Positions 52,112-60,550 of a stretch of 64,000 nucleotides of DNA are shown one piece after another (within the stretch, counting starts at the first letter, position 1; the number at the start of each line of letters is the position of its first letter). Source of the stretch: Curtobacterium sp. VKM Ac-1395 (GTDB taxonomy: Bacteria > Actinomycetota > Actinomycetes > Actinomycetales > Microbacteriaceae); assembly GCF_015350975.1 (NCBI RefSeq), contig NZ_JADKRX010000001.1:310001-374000 (forward strand). The letters run 5' to 3'. A program made the position numbers and the translations under genes. Below the pieces are notes generated by a model. The model ran no database searches. It was not told the origin of the DNA and saw only the letters and a program-made list of their open reading frames with translations.

Positions 52112-52575
52112 GCGACGCGCGCTTCCTTCTTGTCGTCGTCCTCGTCGTCGTCACCCGGGATGAAGACGTCCTGGACGGTCACGTTGACCTCGGCGACCTC
52201 CATGCCGACGATCTGCTCGAGGGCACGGGCGACCGAGGAGCGGACGCCCTCGGCGACCTGCTGCAGCGGCACCGGGTACTCGGCGACGATGGTGATGTCC
52301 GCGGCGACCTGCTTCTCGCCGACCTCGACCTTGACGCCCTGCGAGAGGTCGCGCTGGCCGATGGCGTCGCGGAGGGCGCCGATGGCACGGGCTGCGCCGC
52401 CGCCGAGGCCGTGCACGCCGTTGACCTCGCGGGCGGCGATGCCGGCGACCTTCGAGACGACGGTGTCGTCGATGACGGTCTTGCCGGTGGTGGAGCCGGT
52501 GGAGCGAGCGGCCGAGCCGGTCGCGGTCGTCGCGGCCAGGGTGCCGGGGGTGGGGGTGGTCGTGGTGTTCGCCAT
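52108..52575 (-). CDS. Asp23/Gls24 family envelope stress response protein
   Basis: 155 residues with a GAAGGAG site before the ATG. After a Thr-rich N-terminus the Asp23 domain (about 30-130) has IDDTVVSKVAGIAAREVNGVHGLGGG, VEVGEKQVAADITIVAEYPVPLQQVAEGVRSSVARALEQ and VNVTVQDVF, the full family signature. Asp23 is among the most abundant proteins at alkaline or cell-wall stress in Gram-positive bacteria. The Asp/Glu/Lys tail is hydrophilic. First gene of the cluster; direct repeats upstream (52674-52690) may bind the AraC regulator. Confidence 0.93.
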   Translation of the reverse strand: MANTTTTPTPGTLAATTATGSAARSTGSTTGKTVIDDTVVSKVAGIAAREVNGVHGLGGGAARAIGALRDAIGQRDLSQGVKVEVGEKQVAADITIVAEYPVPLQQVAEGVRSSVARALEQIVGMEVAEVNVTVQDVFIPGDDDEDDDKKEARVA

Positions 52576-52673
52576 GATGTCTCCTTCCGAGAGCCCGCCG
52601 GGTGTTCCCAGCGGTTGCTGTTCACGGATGAGACGGGCTGGGGTCGAGAGAAGTCACACGCCGATCGCGGTTC

Positions 52674-52690
52674 CCAGACTTCTGCCAGAC
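52674..52690. promoter_or_regulatory. Direct repeat CCAGAC with an 11-base period
   Basis: CCAGAC occurs at 52674-52679 and 52685-52690, one helical turn apart, upstream of asp23. Such spacing suits AraC-type tandem binding, and the araC gene is the next gene upstream. Confidence 0.4.
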
Positions 52691-52734
52691 AGCGGCCCGT
52701 TCTGGCCTGACTTGTCCCCCGTTCGGCGGACGAG

Positions 52735-53937
52735 TCAGCGTTCGACGCCGATTTCGTCCGCCGCGTTGCGTTCTGCACGGGCGACGGCCGCGGCCCGGAC
52801 GGCGCGCAGATGTGCCATCGGCGTGGTGCCGCACTCGTCCTGGAACAGCTGCTGCAGGCGACGAGGACGTACCCCGGTCGCGTCGGCGATCGCCTGGACG
52901 GTGAGGTGCTCCCCGGCGTGCTCGGCGATGAACGCCATGGCCTGCCGGACTCGGGCGGAGGGCTCCCCGGTCGTGCCGTGCGGCCCGCGTGCTGCGGCGC
53001 GCGTCTCACCGGGGCTCTCCCCGAAGCGCTCCCGGTACGTCGCGGCGAACCGGCCGGCGTTGGTGAAGCCCCAGCAGCGCGCGACGTCGATGACCCCGTC
53101 CGTGGTGTCACCGTGCAGGAGCTGCCGTCGGACCTCGTCCAGACGGTGGTCACGGAGGAACCGGCTCGGGGTGACGCCGAGCGTGCGGACGAAGACGTCC
53201 TGCAGGCTCCGTTCGCCGAGGCCCGCGGCGGCCGCGATCGCCCCGACCGACGGCCGTTCGCGCGCGTGGTCCTCGATGTGGCGGATGGCGTCGCGCAGGC
53301 GGTTCGCGAGCGGGACGTCGTCGTCGACGTCCCGCAGCGGGAACGTGTCGAGGACGACGACGGCCAGGCGCCGGTTCAACGCCGTGCGCATCGCCCCCTG
53401 CACGCGGTCGTCGAGGAGCGCCGGGGTGAGTTCGCGCAGCAGCCGACGGAGGGGCTCGCGCCGGGCGACGACCTCGTCCTGTTGCGCGAACAGCAGCGGG
53501 CCGTCGGGCTGCCGGTAGCCGAGCTCACGTGCGACCGTGCGGAGGAACCGGTCCGCGACGTGCACGCCGTTGTAGACCGTCTCCTCGGACTCGAACCGGT
53601 AGGCCTCGGACGCCGAGGCGATGTACGGAGCACCCGGTCGGACGACGCGGACCCGGTCGGCGAAGTGCATCTCGAGCGTGCCCTGGGACAGCCAGAAGAC
53701 GACGTGGTCCTCACGCGGGCCGATGACGCCCGTGCGCCGACCGCCCGTCGCGCGCATGGTCCGGAGGGACAGGTCGTCGTCACCGACCACCGTGTACTCG
53801 TACCGGGTACCGGGAGCGACCCGCGTCTCGGTGAAGAACTCCGACCCGCGGTACTCCGAGCTGAAGATCGCGTCGTAGTCGGTGCCGTCCTCGTCGGAGA
53901 ACCGCAGTCGACGGAATCCGTTGGACGACGTGCTCAC
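52735..53937 (-). CDS. AraC family transcriptional regulator with a second partial DNA-binding region
   Basis: 400 residues, GTG start. The N-terminal about 1-200 is an AraC-binding-like domain. A full AraC/XylS DNA-binding domain is at about 215-320 (PSVGAIAAAAGLGERSLQDVFVRTLGVTPSRFLRDHRLDEVRRQLL, VARCWGFTNAGRFAATYRERFGESP). A second helix-turn-helix with LTVQAIADATGVRPRRLQQLFQDECGTTPMAHLRAVR lies at about 340-385, without the second HTH half. Ordinary AraC proteins have one such domain. The araC gene precedes the asp23 cluster on the same strand. Confidence 0.88.
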   Translation of the reverse strand: MSTSSNGFRRLRFSDEDGTDYDAIFSSEYRGSEFFTETRVAPGTRYEYTVVGDDDLSLRTMRATGGRRTGVIGPREDHVVFWLSQGTLEMHFADRVRVVRPGAPYIASASEAYRFESEETVYNGVHVADRFLRTVARELGYRQPDGPLLFAQQDEVVARREPLRRLLRELTPALLDDRVQGAMRTALNRRLAVVVLDTFPLRDVDDDVPLANRLRDAIRHIEDHARERPSVGAIAAAAGLGERSLQDVFVRTLGVTPSRFLRDHRLDEVRRQLLHGDTTDGVIDVARCWGFTNAGRFAATYRERFGESPGETRAAARGPHGTTGEPSARVRQAMAFIAEHAGEHLTVQAIADATGVRPRRLQQLFQDECGTTPMAHLRAVRAAAVARAERNAADEIGVER

Positions 53938-54091
53938 GCGCCCATCCTCACACCCGTACCGGGTCCGGGTCGATCACCGTGGTCGGGGGCCAGCGTCCGA
54001 CGGGTCGCCCGGTCCGGAGGACACTCAGGGTGCACGAGCACACTCGCCAGCACACGGCAGCGATGCCGCCCACCCACCCTGGAGGACGACC

Positions 54092-54397
54092 ATGGCAGGC
54101 AAGCACGAGCAGATCCGCGGCGAGTCGGACCGCGCCGACGGGGTCGAACCGGCCGCGGGCGCCTTCGTCGACAGCGACATCCCGGGCGAGGAGTCGCCGC
54201 GTTCGGAGGAGCCCGTCGGCGAGTTCGTCGAGAGCGACATCCCGGGCGAGGCCACGCCGACCAGCACGGGCACCGACGGCGAGTACGTCGACTCCGAGAT
54301 CCCTGGCGACGCGGACGAGGGCACGGCACGCGCGTCGGCCGAGGTCGGCCACTACGTCGACACCGGCACGGGCACCGACGACACCGAGAACGGCTGA
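54092..54397 (+). CDS. Small acidic repeat protein
   Basis: 101 residues from the ATG at 54092, preceded by GGAGGA. The body is made of repeats of the form (F/Y)V(D/E)S(D/E)IPG(E/D): FVDSDIPGEE, FVESDIPGEA, YVDSEIPGDA, and a degenerate last YVDTGTG. Pronounced acidity, no hydrophobic core, so probably disordered. Not recognised as a known family. It stands between the AraC gene and the convergent Nudix gene. Confidence 0.7.
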   Translation: MAGKHEQIRGESDRADGVEPAAGAFVDSDIPGEESPRSEEPVGEFVESDIPGEATPTSTGTDGEYVDSEIPGDADEGTARASAEVGHYVDTGTGTDDTENG

Positions 54398-54407
54398 GTC
54401 CGCCCCG

Positions 54408-54806
<399 letters not shown>

Positions 54807-54826
54807 CTGCAGGACGGGTGGGAGGC

Positions 54827-56143
54827 TCAGCTGGCGTCCGCAGCGTCGTCGCCGTGTGCCGGGGCGGTCCGGTCCGCCAGCGGCACGACGGGCGTCGGCA
54901 CGTCCAGTTCCGCTTCGGGTTCCGGTCGGACCCCGTAGAGGGCGTCGAGCGCCTGGACGAACTCGTCGCCACGTCCCGCGCGCCCGAGCTCCCTGGCGCG
55001 GACCGACGGCCGGTGCAGCAGCACCCCGACCAGGTGCCGCAGCGCCCGCTCGGTCTGCTCCGCGGACTCCGGCGTGACGTCCCCACGTCGGGTCGAGCGC
55101 TCGATCTCGGCGTCGAGGATGTCGAACACGTGCTTCCGGAACGCCACGAGCGCCGGCGTCGTCGACTGCTCCATCGACTGCGCGCGGAAGCGGGACACGG
55201 CGTCCTCGACCATGGCGCGGGCCTCGGACTCGGCGTTCAGCTCGGACACCGGCGCGTGGATGCTGATGGTCTCGAGGTCGAGGAGCTCCGTGCCCTGCAC
55301 CTGCGCGGCCGCGGGGTCGACGTTGCGGGGGAGTCCGAGGTCGATGACGATGCGTCGGACCCCGTCGTCGAGGTCGGCGGCGCTGATGACCGGCACCTCA
55401 CTCGACGTGCACGTGATGACGACGTCGCTCGACGTGATCGCCTGGTGCAGGTCGTGCGCGGCGACGAGGTCGTGCTTGGCGGCGAACCAGGGGGCGCGGC
55501 CGGACGGCGAGTAGACCTGGATCCGCTCGGCGCCGCGGTCACGCAGGGCGGCGATCGTGGTGGCGGCGTAGCTGCCGGTGCCGACGAGCAGCACGTTGGC
55601 CCGGGCCCAGTCGGTCACGCGGGACGACGCGAGCTCCAGCCCGAGGCGGACGAGCGAGCGTCCGGCGGCGCCGATGCGCGTGCGGGTCTTGACGCCGCGG
55701 GAGGTGTGGGCGGCTTCCTGGAACAGGCGCTCGAGGTCGGAGGTGGTGGTGCCGTTGGCGCGGGCGTCCTCGAGCGAGCGGCGGACCTGCCCGGAGATCT
55801 CGGTCTCGCCGATGACGACGGACTCGAGGCCGCTCGACACGGCGAAGAGGTGCTGGACGACGTCCTTGCCGCCGAGCACGGACACGGACTCGAGGACCTC
55901 GGTGCCGACGAGCCCGCTGGCCTGGGCCACGGCGTCGACGGTGGCGGACACCGCGGAGTCGCGGTCGTCGCCGGCGAAGTCGAGGTAGGCCTCGAAGCGG
56001 TTGCAGGTCGCGAGGACCACGGCGCCGTCGAGGACGTCGGAGTCGGTGACCAGTCTGCTGGCCGCCGCGGGGGCGCCGATGCTCAGTCGCTCCAGGAGGT
56101 CGAAGCTGGCGTTGCGATGCGACGCCGTGAGACAGATGAGCAC
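54827..56143 (-). CDS. hemA: Glutamyl-tRNA reductase
   Basis: 438 residues from the GTG at 56143. The catalytic cysteine lies in LATCNRFEAY (near 47). Other signatures are HLFAVSSGLESVVIGETEISGQV, RTRIGAAGRSLV, the Rossmann LLVGTGSYAATT and DLGLPRNVDP. It reduces glutamyl-tRNA to glutamate-1-semialdehyde, the committed step of tetrapyrrole synthesis. C-terminal dimerisation helices are present. A TACCAT -10-like box lies seven bases upstream of the start, so the message is probably leaderless. It is divergent from hemE across 38 bases. Confidence 0.96.
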   Translation of the reverse strand: MLICLTASHRNASFDLLERLSIGAPAAASRLVTDSDVLDGAVVLATCNRFEAYLDFAGDDRDSAVSATVDAVAQASGLVGTEVLESVSVLGGKDVVQHLFAVSSGLESVVIGETEISGQVRRSLEDARANGTTTSDLERLFQEAAHTSRGVKTRTRIGAAGRSLVRLGLELASSRVTDWARANVLLVGTGSYAATTIAALRDRGAERIQVYSPSGRAPWFAAKHDLVAAHDLHQAITSSDVVITCTSSEVPVISAADLDDGVRRIVIDLGLPRNVDPAAAQVQGTELLDLETISIHAPVSELNAESEARAMVEDAVSRFRAQSMEQSTTPALVAFRKHVFDILDAEIERSTRRGDVTPESAEQTERALRHLVGVLLHRPSVRARELGRAGRGDEFVQALDALYGVRPEPEAELDVPTPVVPLADRTAPAHGDDAADAS

Positions 56144-56150
56144 GTACTCG

Positions 56151-56156
56151 ATGGTA
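56151..56156 (-). promoter_or_regulatory. -10-like TACCAT of hemA
   Basis: On the minus strand TACCAT is seven bases before the GTG start of hemA. It faces the hemE promoter 13 bases away. Confidence 0.6.
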
Positions 56157-56169
56157 CCGCGCTCGGTGG

Positions 56170-56175
56170 GAGAAT
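56170..56175 (+). promoter_or_regulatory. -10-like GAGAAT of hemE
   Basis: GAGAAT is six bases before the GTG start of hemE at 56182, leaving no room for a ribosome-binding site. Its -35 region would overlap the hemA promoter. Confidence 0.6.
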
Positions 56176-56181
56176 CGTGCG

Positions 56182-57294
56182 GTGACCGACGCATCCACAG
56201 CCGCACTGCCAGCCACGCACCCGCTCGCCGACGGACGGACCGCCGGATCGGCGCTGGTCCGGGCCCTGCGGGGTGACCGTCCGGAGACGCTGCCGGTCTG
56301 GTTCATGCGCCAGGCGGGCCGGTCGCTGCCCGAGTACCGCGACCTGCGCGTGGGCACCGCGATGCTCGACGCCTGCCTCGACCCGGCGATGGCGTCGGAG
56401 ATCACGCTGCAGCCGGTCCGTCGGCACGGGGTGGACGCCGGCATCTTCTTCAGCGACATCGTCGTGCCGATCAAGCTCGCCGGCGTCGACGTCGAGATCG
56501 TCCCCGGCCGCGGGCCCCTCCTCGGTTCGCCGATCCGCACGGTGGCGGACGTCGACGCGCTCGAGGCCCTCGACCCGGCCGCGCTGGCCCCCATCGCCGA
56601 GGCCGTCGCCCGCACCGTGGCCGAGCTCGGCAGCACGCCGCTCATCGGGTTCGCCGGGGCGCCGTTCACCCTCGCGGCCTACCTGGTCGAGGGCGGACCC
56701 TCGAAGGACCACATCCGCGCCCGCACGCTCATGCACGCCGACCCGGTGACCTGGTCGCGCCTGCTGGCCTGGGCAGCGGGGGTGTCGGGGACGTTCCTCC
56801 GGGCGCAGGTGCTCGCCGGCGCCTCGGCGGTCCAGCTCTTCGACTCGTGGGTCGGCTCGCTGTCGCGGGAGGACTACCTGACGCACGTCGCACCGCACTC
56901 GGCCGAGGCCCTGTCACACGTGGCCGACCTCGGCGTCCCGCGCATCCACTTCGGCGTCGGCAGCGGTGAGGTCCTGCGGGACATGACGACCCTCGGTGGC
57001 GTCACGGTCGCGGTCGACGCCGTCGGCGTGGACTGGCGCCTGCCGCTCGACCAGGCCGTCGAGCGCGTCGGCACCGGTGTCACCGTGCAGGGCAACATCG
57101 ACCCGGCGATGCTCTCCGCTCCGTGGGACGTCCTCGAGGCCCACGTGCGCCAGGTCGTGCGCCGCGGTGGGGCCGCCCGTGCCCACGTCGTGAACCTCGG
57201 TCACGGTGTCCCGCCGGAGACCGACCCCACCGTGCTGACCCGCGTCGTCGAGCTCGTGCACGCCCTGGGGAGCGGCGCCGAGGCCTCCGCGTGA
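56182..57294 (+). CDS. hemE: Uroporphyrinogen III decarboxylase
   Basis: 370 residues, leaderless GTG start. Family signatures: PVWFMRQAGRSLPEYR, FFSDIVVPIKLAGVD, GFAGAPFTLAAYLVEG, FDSWVGSLS and a conserved GHGVPPETDP near the C-terminus. It converts uroporphyrinogen III to coproporphyrinogen III by four decarboxylations without cofactors. In this genome coproporphyrinogen III is then oxidised and metallated, and not converted to protoporphyrin. The GTGA overlap with the next gene couples it to the oxidase. Confidence 0.97.
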   Translation: MTDASTAALPATHPLADGRTAGSALVRALRGDRPETLPVWFMRQAGRSLPEYRDLRVGTAMLDACLDPAMASEITLQPVRRHGVDAGIFFSDIVVPIKLAGVDVEIVPGRGPLLGSPIRTVADVDALEALDPAALAPIAEAVARTVAELGSTPLIGFAGAPFTLAAYLVEGGPSKDHIRARTLMHADPVTWSRLLAWAAGVSGTFLRAQVLAGASAVQLFDSWVGSLSREDYLTHVAPHSAEALSHVADLGVPRIHFGVGSGEVLRDMTTLGGVTVAVDAVGVDWRLPLDQAVERVGTGVTVQGNIDPAMLSAPWDVLEAHVRQVVRRGGAARAHVVNLGHGVPPETDPTVLTRVVELVHALGSGAEASA

Positions 57295-58607
57295 CCGAGG
57301 CGATCGTCGTCGGTGGCGGGGTCGCCGGGCTGCTCGCGGCTCGGGACCTCGCCAAGGCCGGGGTGCACGTGGTGCTCGTCGAGGCCTCCGGCGTGCTCGG
57401 CGGCATGATCCGTCGGCACACCGTCGCGGGGATCGACCTCGACATGGCCGCCGACTCGTTCGCCACCAGGACGGACGCCGTCTCCTCGCTCGCGATCGAG
57501 CTGGGGCTCGGCAACGAGATCGTCTCCCCGGACCCGCGCGGTGCCTGGCTGATGACGCGCGACGGCCGGACCGCCCCGATGCCGGCGACCGGGCTCCTCG
57601 GCATCCCCGGCGTCCCGATGGCGGCCGACGTGCTCGCCGTCGTCGGGCAGGGCGGCGGGCTCCGCGCCCAGATGGACTCGCTGCTGCCGGCGCCCGTCGG
57701 TGCCCGGGCGACCTCGCTCGGCGCGATGGTCCGGAAGCGGATGGGCGCCAAGGTCCTCGACGACCTCGTGGTGCCCGTCGTCGCGGGTGTCCACTCCACG
57801 CACCCGGACGACCTCGATCCCGACCGGGTCGCTCCCGGGCTCCGCGACGCGCTCCTCCGCGAGGGCTCCCTCGCCCGGGCCGTGCTCGCGCTCCGGCAAC
57901 GGGCGACCGCGGGGTCCGCCGTGCAGGGCATCCGCGGCGGCATCGTGCGCATCGTGGACGAACTCGTCGCCGACCTCGAGACCTGGCACGTCGACGTCCG
58001 GCTGCACACCCGGGTGACCCGGGTCGACCGGGCCGCGGTCGAGGTGACCGGCGCCGACGGCACCACCGAGCGCCTGGTGGCCGACCACGTGCTCTCGGCG
58101 GTGTCCGACCCGACGCGGACGACGGCGGCGACGCGGACGGGCATCGAGCTGGTCACGCTCGTCGTCGACCAGCCGGAACTCGACGCGGCGCCCCGGGGCA
58201 CGGGCATGCTCGTGCACCCGGCCGCCACCGGTGTCCGGGCGAAGGCCCTCACGCACGCGACGGTGAAGTGGCCGTGGCTGGCCGACGCTGCCGGCGGACG
58301 CCACGTCCTGCGGCTCAGCTACGCGACCCCGGCGGCCGACGCGGCGGACGTGGCCACGAGCCTCCCGGTCGACCCCACGAGCGAGACGGGCGTCCGGGCC
58401 ACGACGGACGCGAGCGCCCTGCTCGGCCTGCCGGTGGACGCGGCACGCGTCCTCGGTGCCGCCTCGGTGCGGTGGCACGGCCCGGACACGCAGGCCGCCG
58501 GCCTGGCGGAGGGGGTCGTCGGCATCGGCGAGGCGTCGAGCGGGCGCGGGCTCTCCGGCATCGTCACCACGACCAGGGCAGCGGTCCGCGCGCTCCTCGG
58601 TTCCTGA
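57291..58607 (+). CDS. hemY: HemY/CgoX-type coproporphyrinogen III oxidase
   Basis: 438 residues, GTG start overlapping hemE. FAD motif VVGGGVAGLLAARDLAKAG and LVEASGVLGGMIRR open the protein; VVPVVAGVHSTHPDDLD and a C-terminal GIGEASSGRGLSGIVTTTRAAV contact FAD. The family includes protoporphyrinogen oxidases, but in Gram-positive bacteria with HemQ the preferred substrate is coproporphyrinogen III. Membrane-associated flavoprotein, six-electron oxidation. The end is followed by three small membrane genes. Confidence 0.93.
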   Translation: MTEAIVVGGGVAGLLAARDLAKAGVHVVLVEASGVLGGMIRRHTVAGIDLDMAADSFATRTDAVSSLAIELGLGNEIVSPDPRGAWLMTRDGRTAPMPATGLLGIPGVPMAADVLAVVGQGGGLRAQMDSLLPAPVGARATSLGAMVRKRMGAKVLDDLVVPVVAGVHSTHPDDLDPDRVAPGLRDALLREGSLARAVLALRQRATAGSAVQGIRGGIVRIVDELVADLETWHVDVRLHTRVTRVDRAAVEVTGADGTTERLVADHVLSAVSDPTRTTAATRTGIELVTLVVDQPELDAAPRGTGMLVHPAATGVRAKALTHATVKWPWLADAAGGRHVLRLSYATPAADAADVATSLPVDPTSETGVRATTDASALLGLPVDAARVLGAASVRWHGPDTQAAGLAEGVVGIGEASSGRGLSGIVTTTRAAVRALLGS

Positions 58608-58702
58608 GCGGACCGCTGACCCGCTGAGGGCTACTGTTGGTGGAACGCCGGGGGACATCCCTCTCGGCGCGCATTCCACGCACACTGACTTTCGGAGGAA
58701 CC

Positions 58703-58957
58703 ATGCGAGGCAGGCTCCTGTTCGTCGCCGGCGCAGCACTCGGGTACGTCCTGGGATCGCGAGCCGGACGGGCGCGCTACGAACAGATCAAGACCGTCAG
58801 CGGCAAGATCTGGAACAACGACAACGTCCAGAAGAGCGTGCACGGCGTCGAGGAGTTCGTCGCCGACAAGACCCCGGACGTCGCCGACTTCATCGGTGAG
58901 CAGACCAAGAAGGTCGTTCGCAAGGTCGGTCAGAAGAAGGACGACACGACCTCATGA
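58703..58957 (+). CDS. YtxH-like small membrane protein
   Basis: 84 residues from the ATG at 58703 with GGAGGAA upstream. It starts with a hydrophobic glycine-rich helix (LFVAGAALGYVLGSRAGRARYEQI), the YtxH signature, and then charged helices (VKSVHGVEEFVADKTPDVADFIGEQTKKVVRKVGQKK-like). YtxH proteins are general-stress proteins of unknown function. It overlaps the next gene as ATGA. It stands between the heme oxidase and hemQ. Confidence 0.85.
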   Translation: MRGRLLFVAGAALGYVLGSRAGRARYEQIKTVSGKIWNNDNVQKSVHGVEEFVADKTPDVADFIGEQTKKVVRKVGQKKDDTTS

Positions 58958-59412
58958 CCGACACGCGTGACCGGAAGTCGCGATCGCTCTTCGGTCTCGT
59001 CGGGGACGTCCCCCAGCTCGTCAAGAACCTCGTCAAGGGCGAGATCGCGCTGCTGAAGGCCGAGCTGATGGGGAAGGCGAAGGTCTTCGCCCTCGCCGCC
59101 GGACTCCTCGTCGCCGCGCTCGTGATCGTGCTGTACGCGATCGGCGTGCTGCTCACGGCGGCCGTCATGGGCCTCGCGACGATCATGCCCGCGTGGCTCG
59201 CCGCGCTCGTGCTCGCGTTCGTGATGCTCGTCGTCGCCGCGATCCTCGGGTTCGTCGGCTGGAAGCGGTTCAAGAAGGGGCTGCCGATCACGCCGAAGCG
59301 CACGATCGACAGCGTCAAGAACGACATCAACGCGGTCAAGGGCCTCGGCAAGAAGCCCACGCCCGAGATCCAGCACGCGTCCCGCAAGCCGGACGTCAGC
59401 GGCCGGTTCTGA
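58954..59412 (+). CDS. Holin-X/phage holin III-like family membrane protein
   Basis: 152 residues. Two to three hydrophobic helices (LAAGLLVAALVIVLYAIGVLL and AAVMGLATIMPAWLAALVLAFVMLVVAAILG) with a helical N-terminal PQLVKNLVKGEIALLKAELMGKAK, the pattern of putative Holin-X/DUF1469 proteins found in many actinobacterial chromosomes. Although named holin, these are host membrane proteins, often with YtxH and DUF3618 genes. No phage genes are nearby. Overlaps the preceding gene by ATGA. Confidence 0.85.
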   Translation: MTDTRDRKSRSLFGLVGDVPQLVKNLVKGEIALLKAELMGKAKVFALAAGLLVAALVIVLYAIGVLLTAAVMGLATIMPAWLAALVLAFVMLVVAAILGFVGWKRFKKGLPITPKRTIDSVKNDINAVKGLGKKPTPEIQHASRKPDVSGRF

Positions 59413-59456
59413 CGCCTGACGTGTCGACCGTCCCCGCACCACACCGAGGAGTCCCA

Positions 59457-59687
59457 GTGACCGACCAGCACGACGACATCGCCGACCGCGTCGCGAAGAC
59501 CCGCGCCCAGCTCTTCGACACCCTCGACGCGATCGAGGACAAGCTCAACCTGCCGAAGCAGCTCGGCATCGCGGCGTCGAAGGTCAAGCGCGGCGTCGTC
59601 GAGAAGCGCCCCGAGTACCTGGCCGGGGTCGCAGCGGGCGTGACGGTGGTCGGGGGTATCGTCGTGCTGGTACTCCGACGGCGGTAG
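59457..59687 (+). CDS. DUF3618 family membrane protein
   Basis: 76 residues, GTG start at 59457 with GAGGAG upstream. The sequence DDIADRVAKTRAQLFDTLDAIEDKLN and a C-terminal hydrophobic GVAAGVTVVGGIVVLVLRRR fit DUF3618, an actinobacterial single-pass protein with an N-terminal cytosolic helix. It ends the three-gene group 92 bases before hemQ. Function unknown; a membrane stress role is only inferred from company. Confidence 0.85.
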   Translation: MTDQHDDIADRVAKTRAQLFDTLDAIEDKLNLPKQLGIAASKVKRGVVEKRPEYLAGVAAGVTVVGGIVVLVLRRR

Positions 59688-59766
59688 ATCCGACAGGGGT
59701 CGCCCGCGGTCACGGGGTGCTCGCCGGTGTGGGGACCGGCGACGACAAGTTCCTTGCAACCGATAG

Positions 59767-59772
59767 GACAAT
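59767..59772 (+). promoter_or_regulatory. -10-like GACAAT of hemQ
   Basis: GACAAT is seven bases before the ATG at 59780. The hexamer overlaps an in-frame ATG at 59771, which therefore is unlikely to be the start. Confidence 0.5.
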
Positions 59773-59779
59773 GGACCGC

Positions 59780-60550
59780 ATGAGTTCCACCGTGCCCGCG
59801 CACGACAGCACCAGCACCCCGCACGACCCCTCTCCCCACGGCACCTCGCCGCACGAGACCGCACCGGACTCGGGCGTCGACCCGAACCTGCTGACGGCCT
59901 ACGCGCTGTGGGCGGTGTTCCGCCGCCCCGTCGGTGCGGTCACCCGCGTCGGTGACGACGGCGTGGCTGAACTCGACGCCGTCGTCGCCCGCGGCGCCGA
60001 GCACGGCGTCACGATCCGCGGCTTCTACGACGTCTCCGGCTTCCGCGCCGATGCCGACGTCATGATCTGGCTGCACGGCGACGACGCCCAGGCGATCCAG
60101 GCGGTGCTGCGCGACGTCCGCCGGACCGCGCTCTTCCAGGACGCCGAACCGGTGTGGCACGCGATGGCCATGCACCGCGAAGCCGAGTTCAACAAGCGGC
60201 ACACGCCCGCGTTCCTCCGCGGCAAGGACCCCGAGGCCTGGATCACGGTGTACCCGTTCGTCCGGTCCTACGAGTGGTACCTCCTGCCGGAGGAGGAGCG
60301 CTCGAAGATGCTCCGCGACCACGGCATCCAGGGCGCCAAGTACCGCCGCGTCCTGACGAACACCATCGCGTCCTTCGCGCTCGGCGACTACGAGTGGATC
60401 CTGCCGCTCGAGAGCCCCGACCTCGTCGACCTCGTCGACCTGATGCGCGACCTCCGTTACACCGAAGCCCGCATGCACGTGCGGGAAGAGGTCCCCTTCT
60501 ACACGGGTCGTCGCGTGACGACCGCCGAACTCCCGGAGGTGCTGTCATGA
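59780..60550 (+). CDS. hemQ: Coproheme decarboxylase HemQ/ChdC
   Basis: 256 residues from the ATG at 59780. After a His/Ser/Pro-rich leader (about 1-35) the chlorite dismutase-like domain has TAYALWAVFRRP, FYDVSGFRADADVMIWLHG, AWITVYPFVRSYEWYLLPEEERSKMLRDHG and GDYEWILPLESPDLVDLVDLMRDLRY. The Tyr in ITVYPF and the His in LRDHG are positions used in coproheme decarboxylation. It removes two carboxylates from coproheme to yield heme b. A true member of the actinobacterial coproporphyrin route. Overlaps hemH by ATGA. Confidence 0.95.
   Translation: MSSTVPAHDSTSTPHDPSPHGTSPHETAPDSGVDPNLLTAYALWAVFRRPVGAVTRVGDDGVAELDAVVARGAEHGVTIRGFYDVSGFRADADVMIWLHGDDAQAIQAVLRDVRRTALFQDAEPVWHAMAMHREAEFNKRHTPAFLRGKDPEAWITVYPFVRSYEWYLLPEEERSKMLRDHGIQGAKYRRVLTNTIASFALGDYEWILPLESPDLVDLVDLMRDLRYTEARMHVREEVPFYTGRRVTTAELPEVLS

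Noticed and set aside
58954..59412. Prophage remnant suggested by a holin-like gene
   Set aside because: No terminase, portal, tail or integrase gene is present, and Holin-X proteins are normal host genes beside YtxH and DUF3618 genes.
59717..59779. Upstream start of hemQ at 59717 or 59771
   Set aside because: The ATG at 59771 lies inside the GACAAT -10-like box, and the 59717 start lacks a ribosome-binding site. The family domain begins well after 59780.
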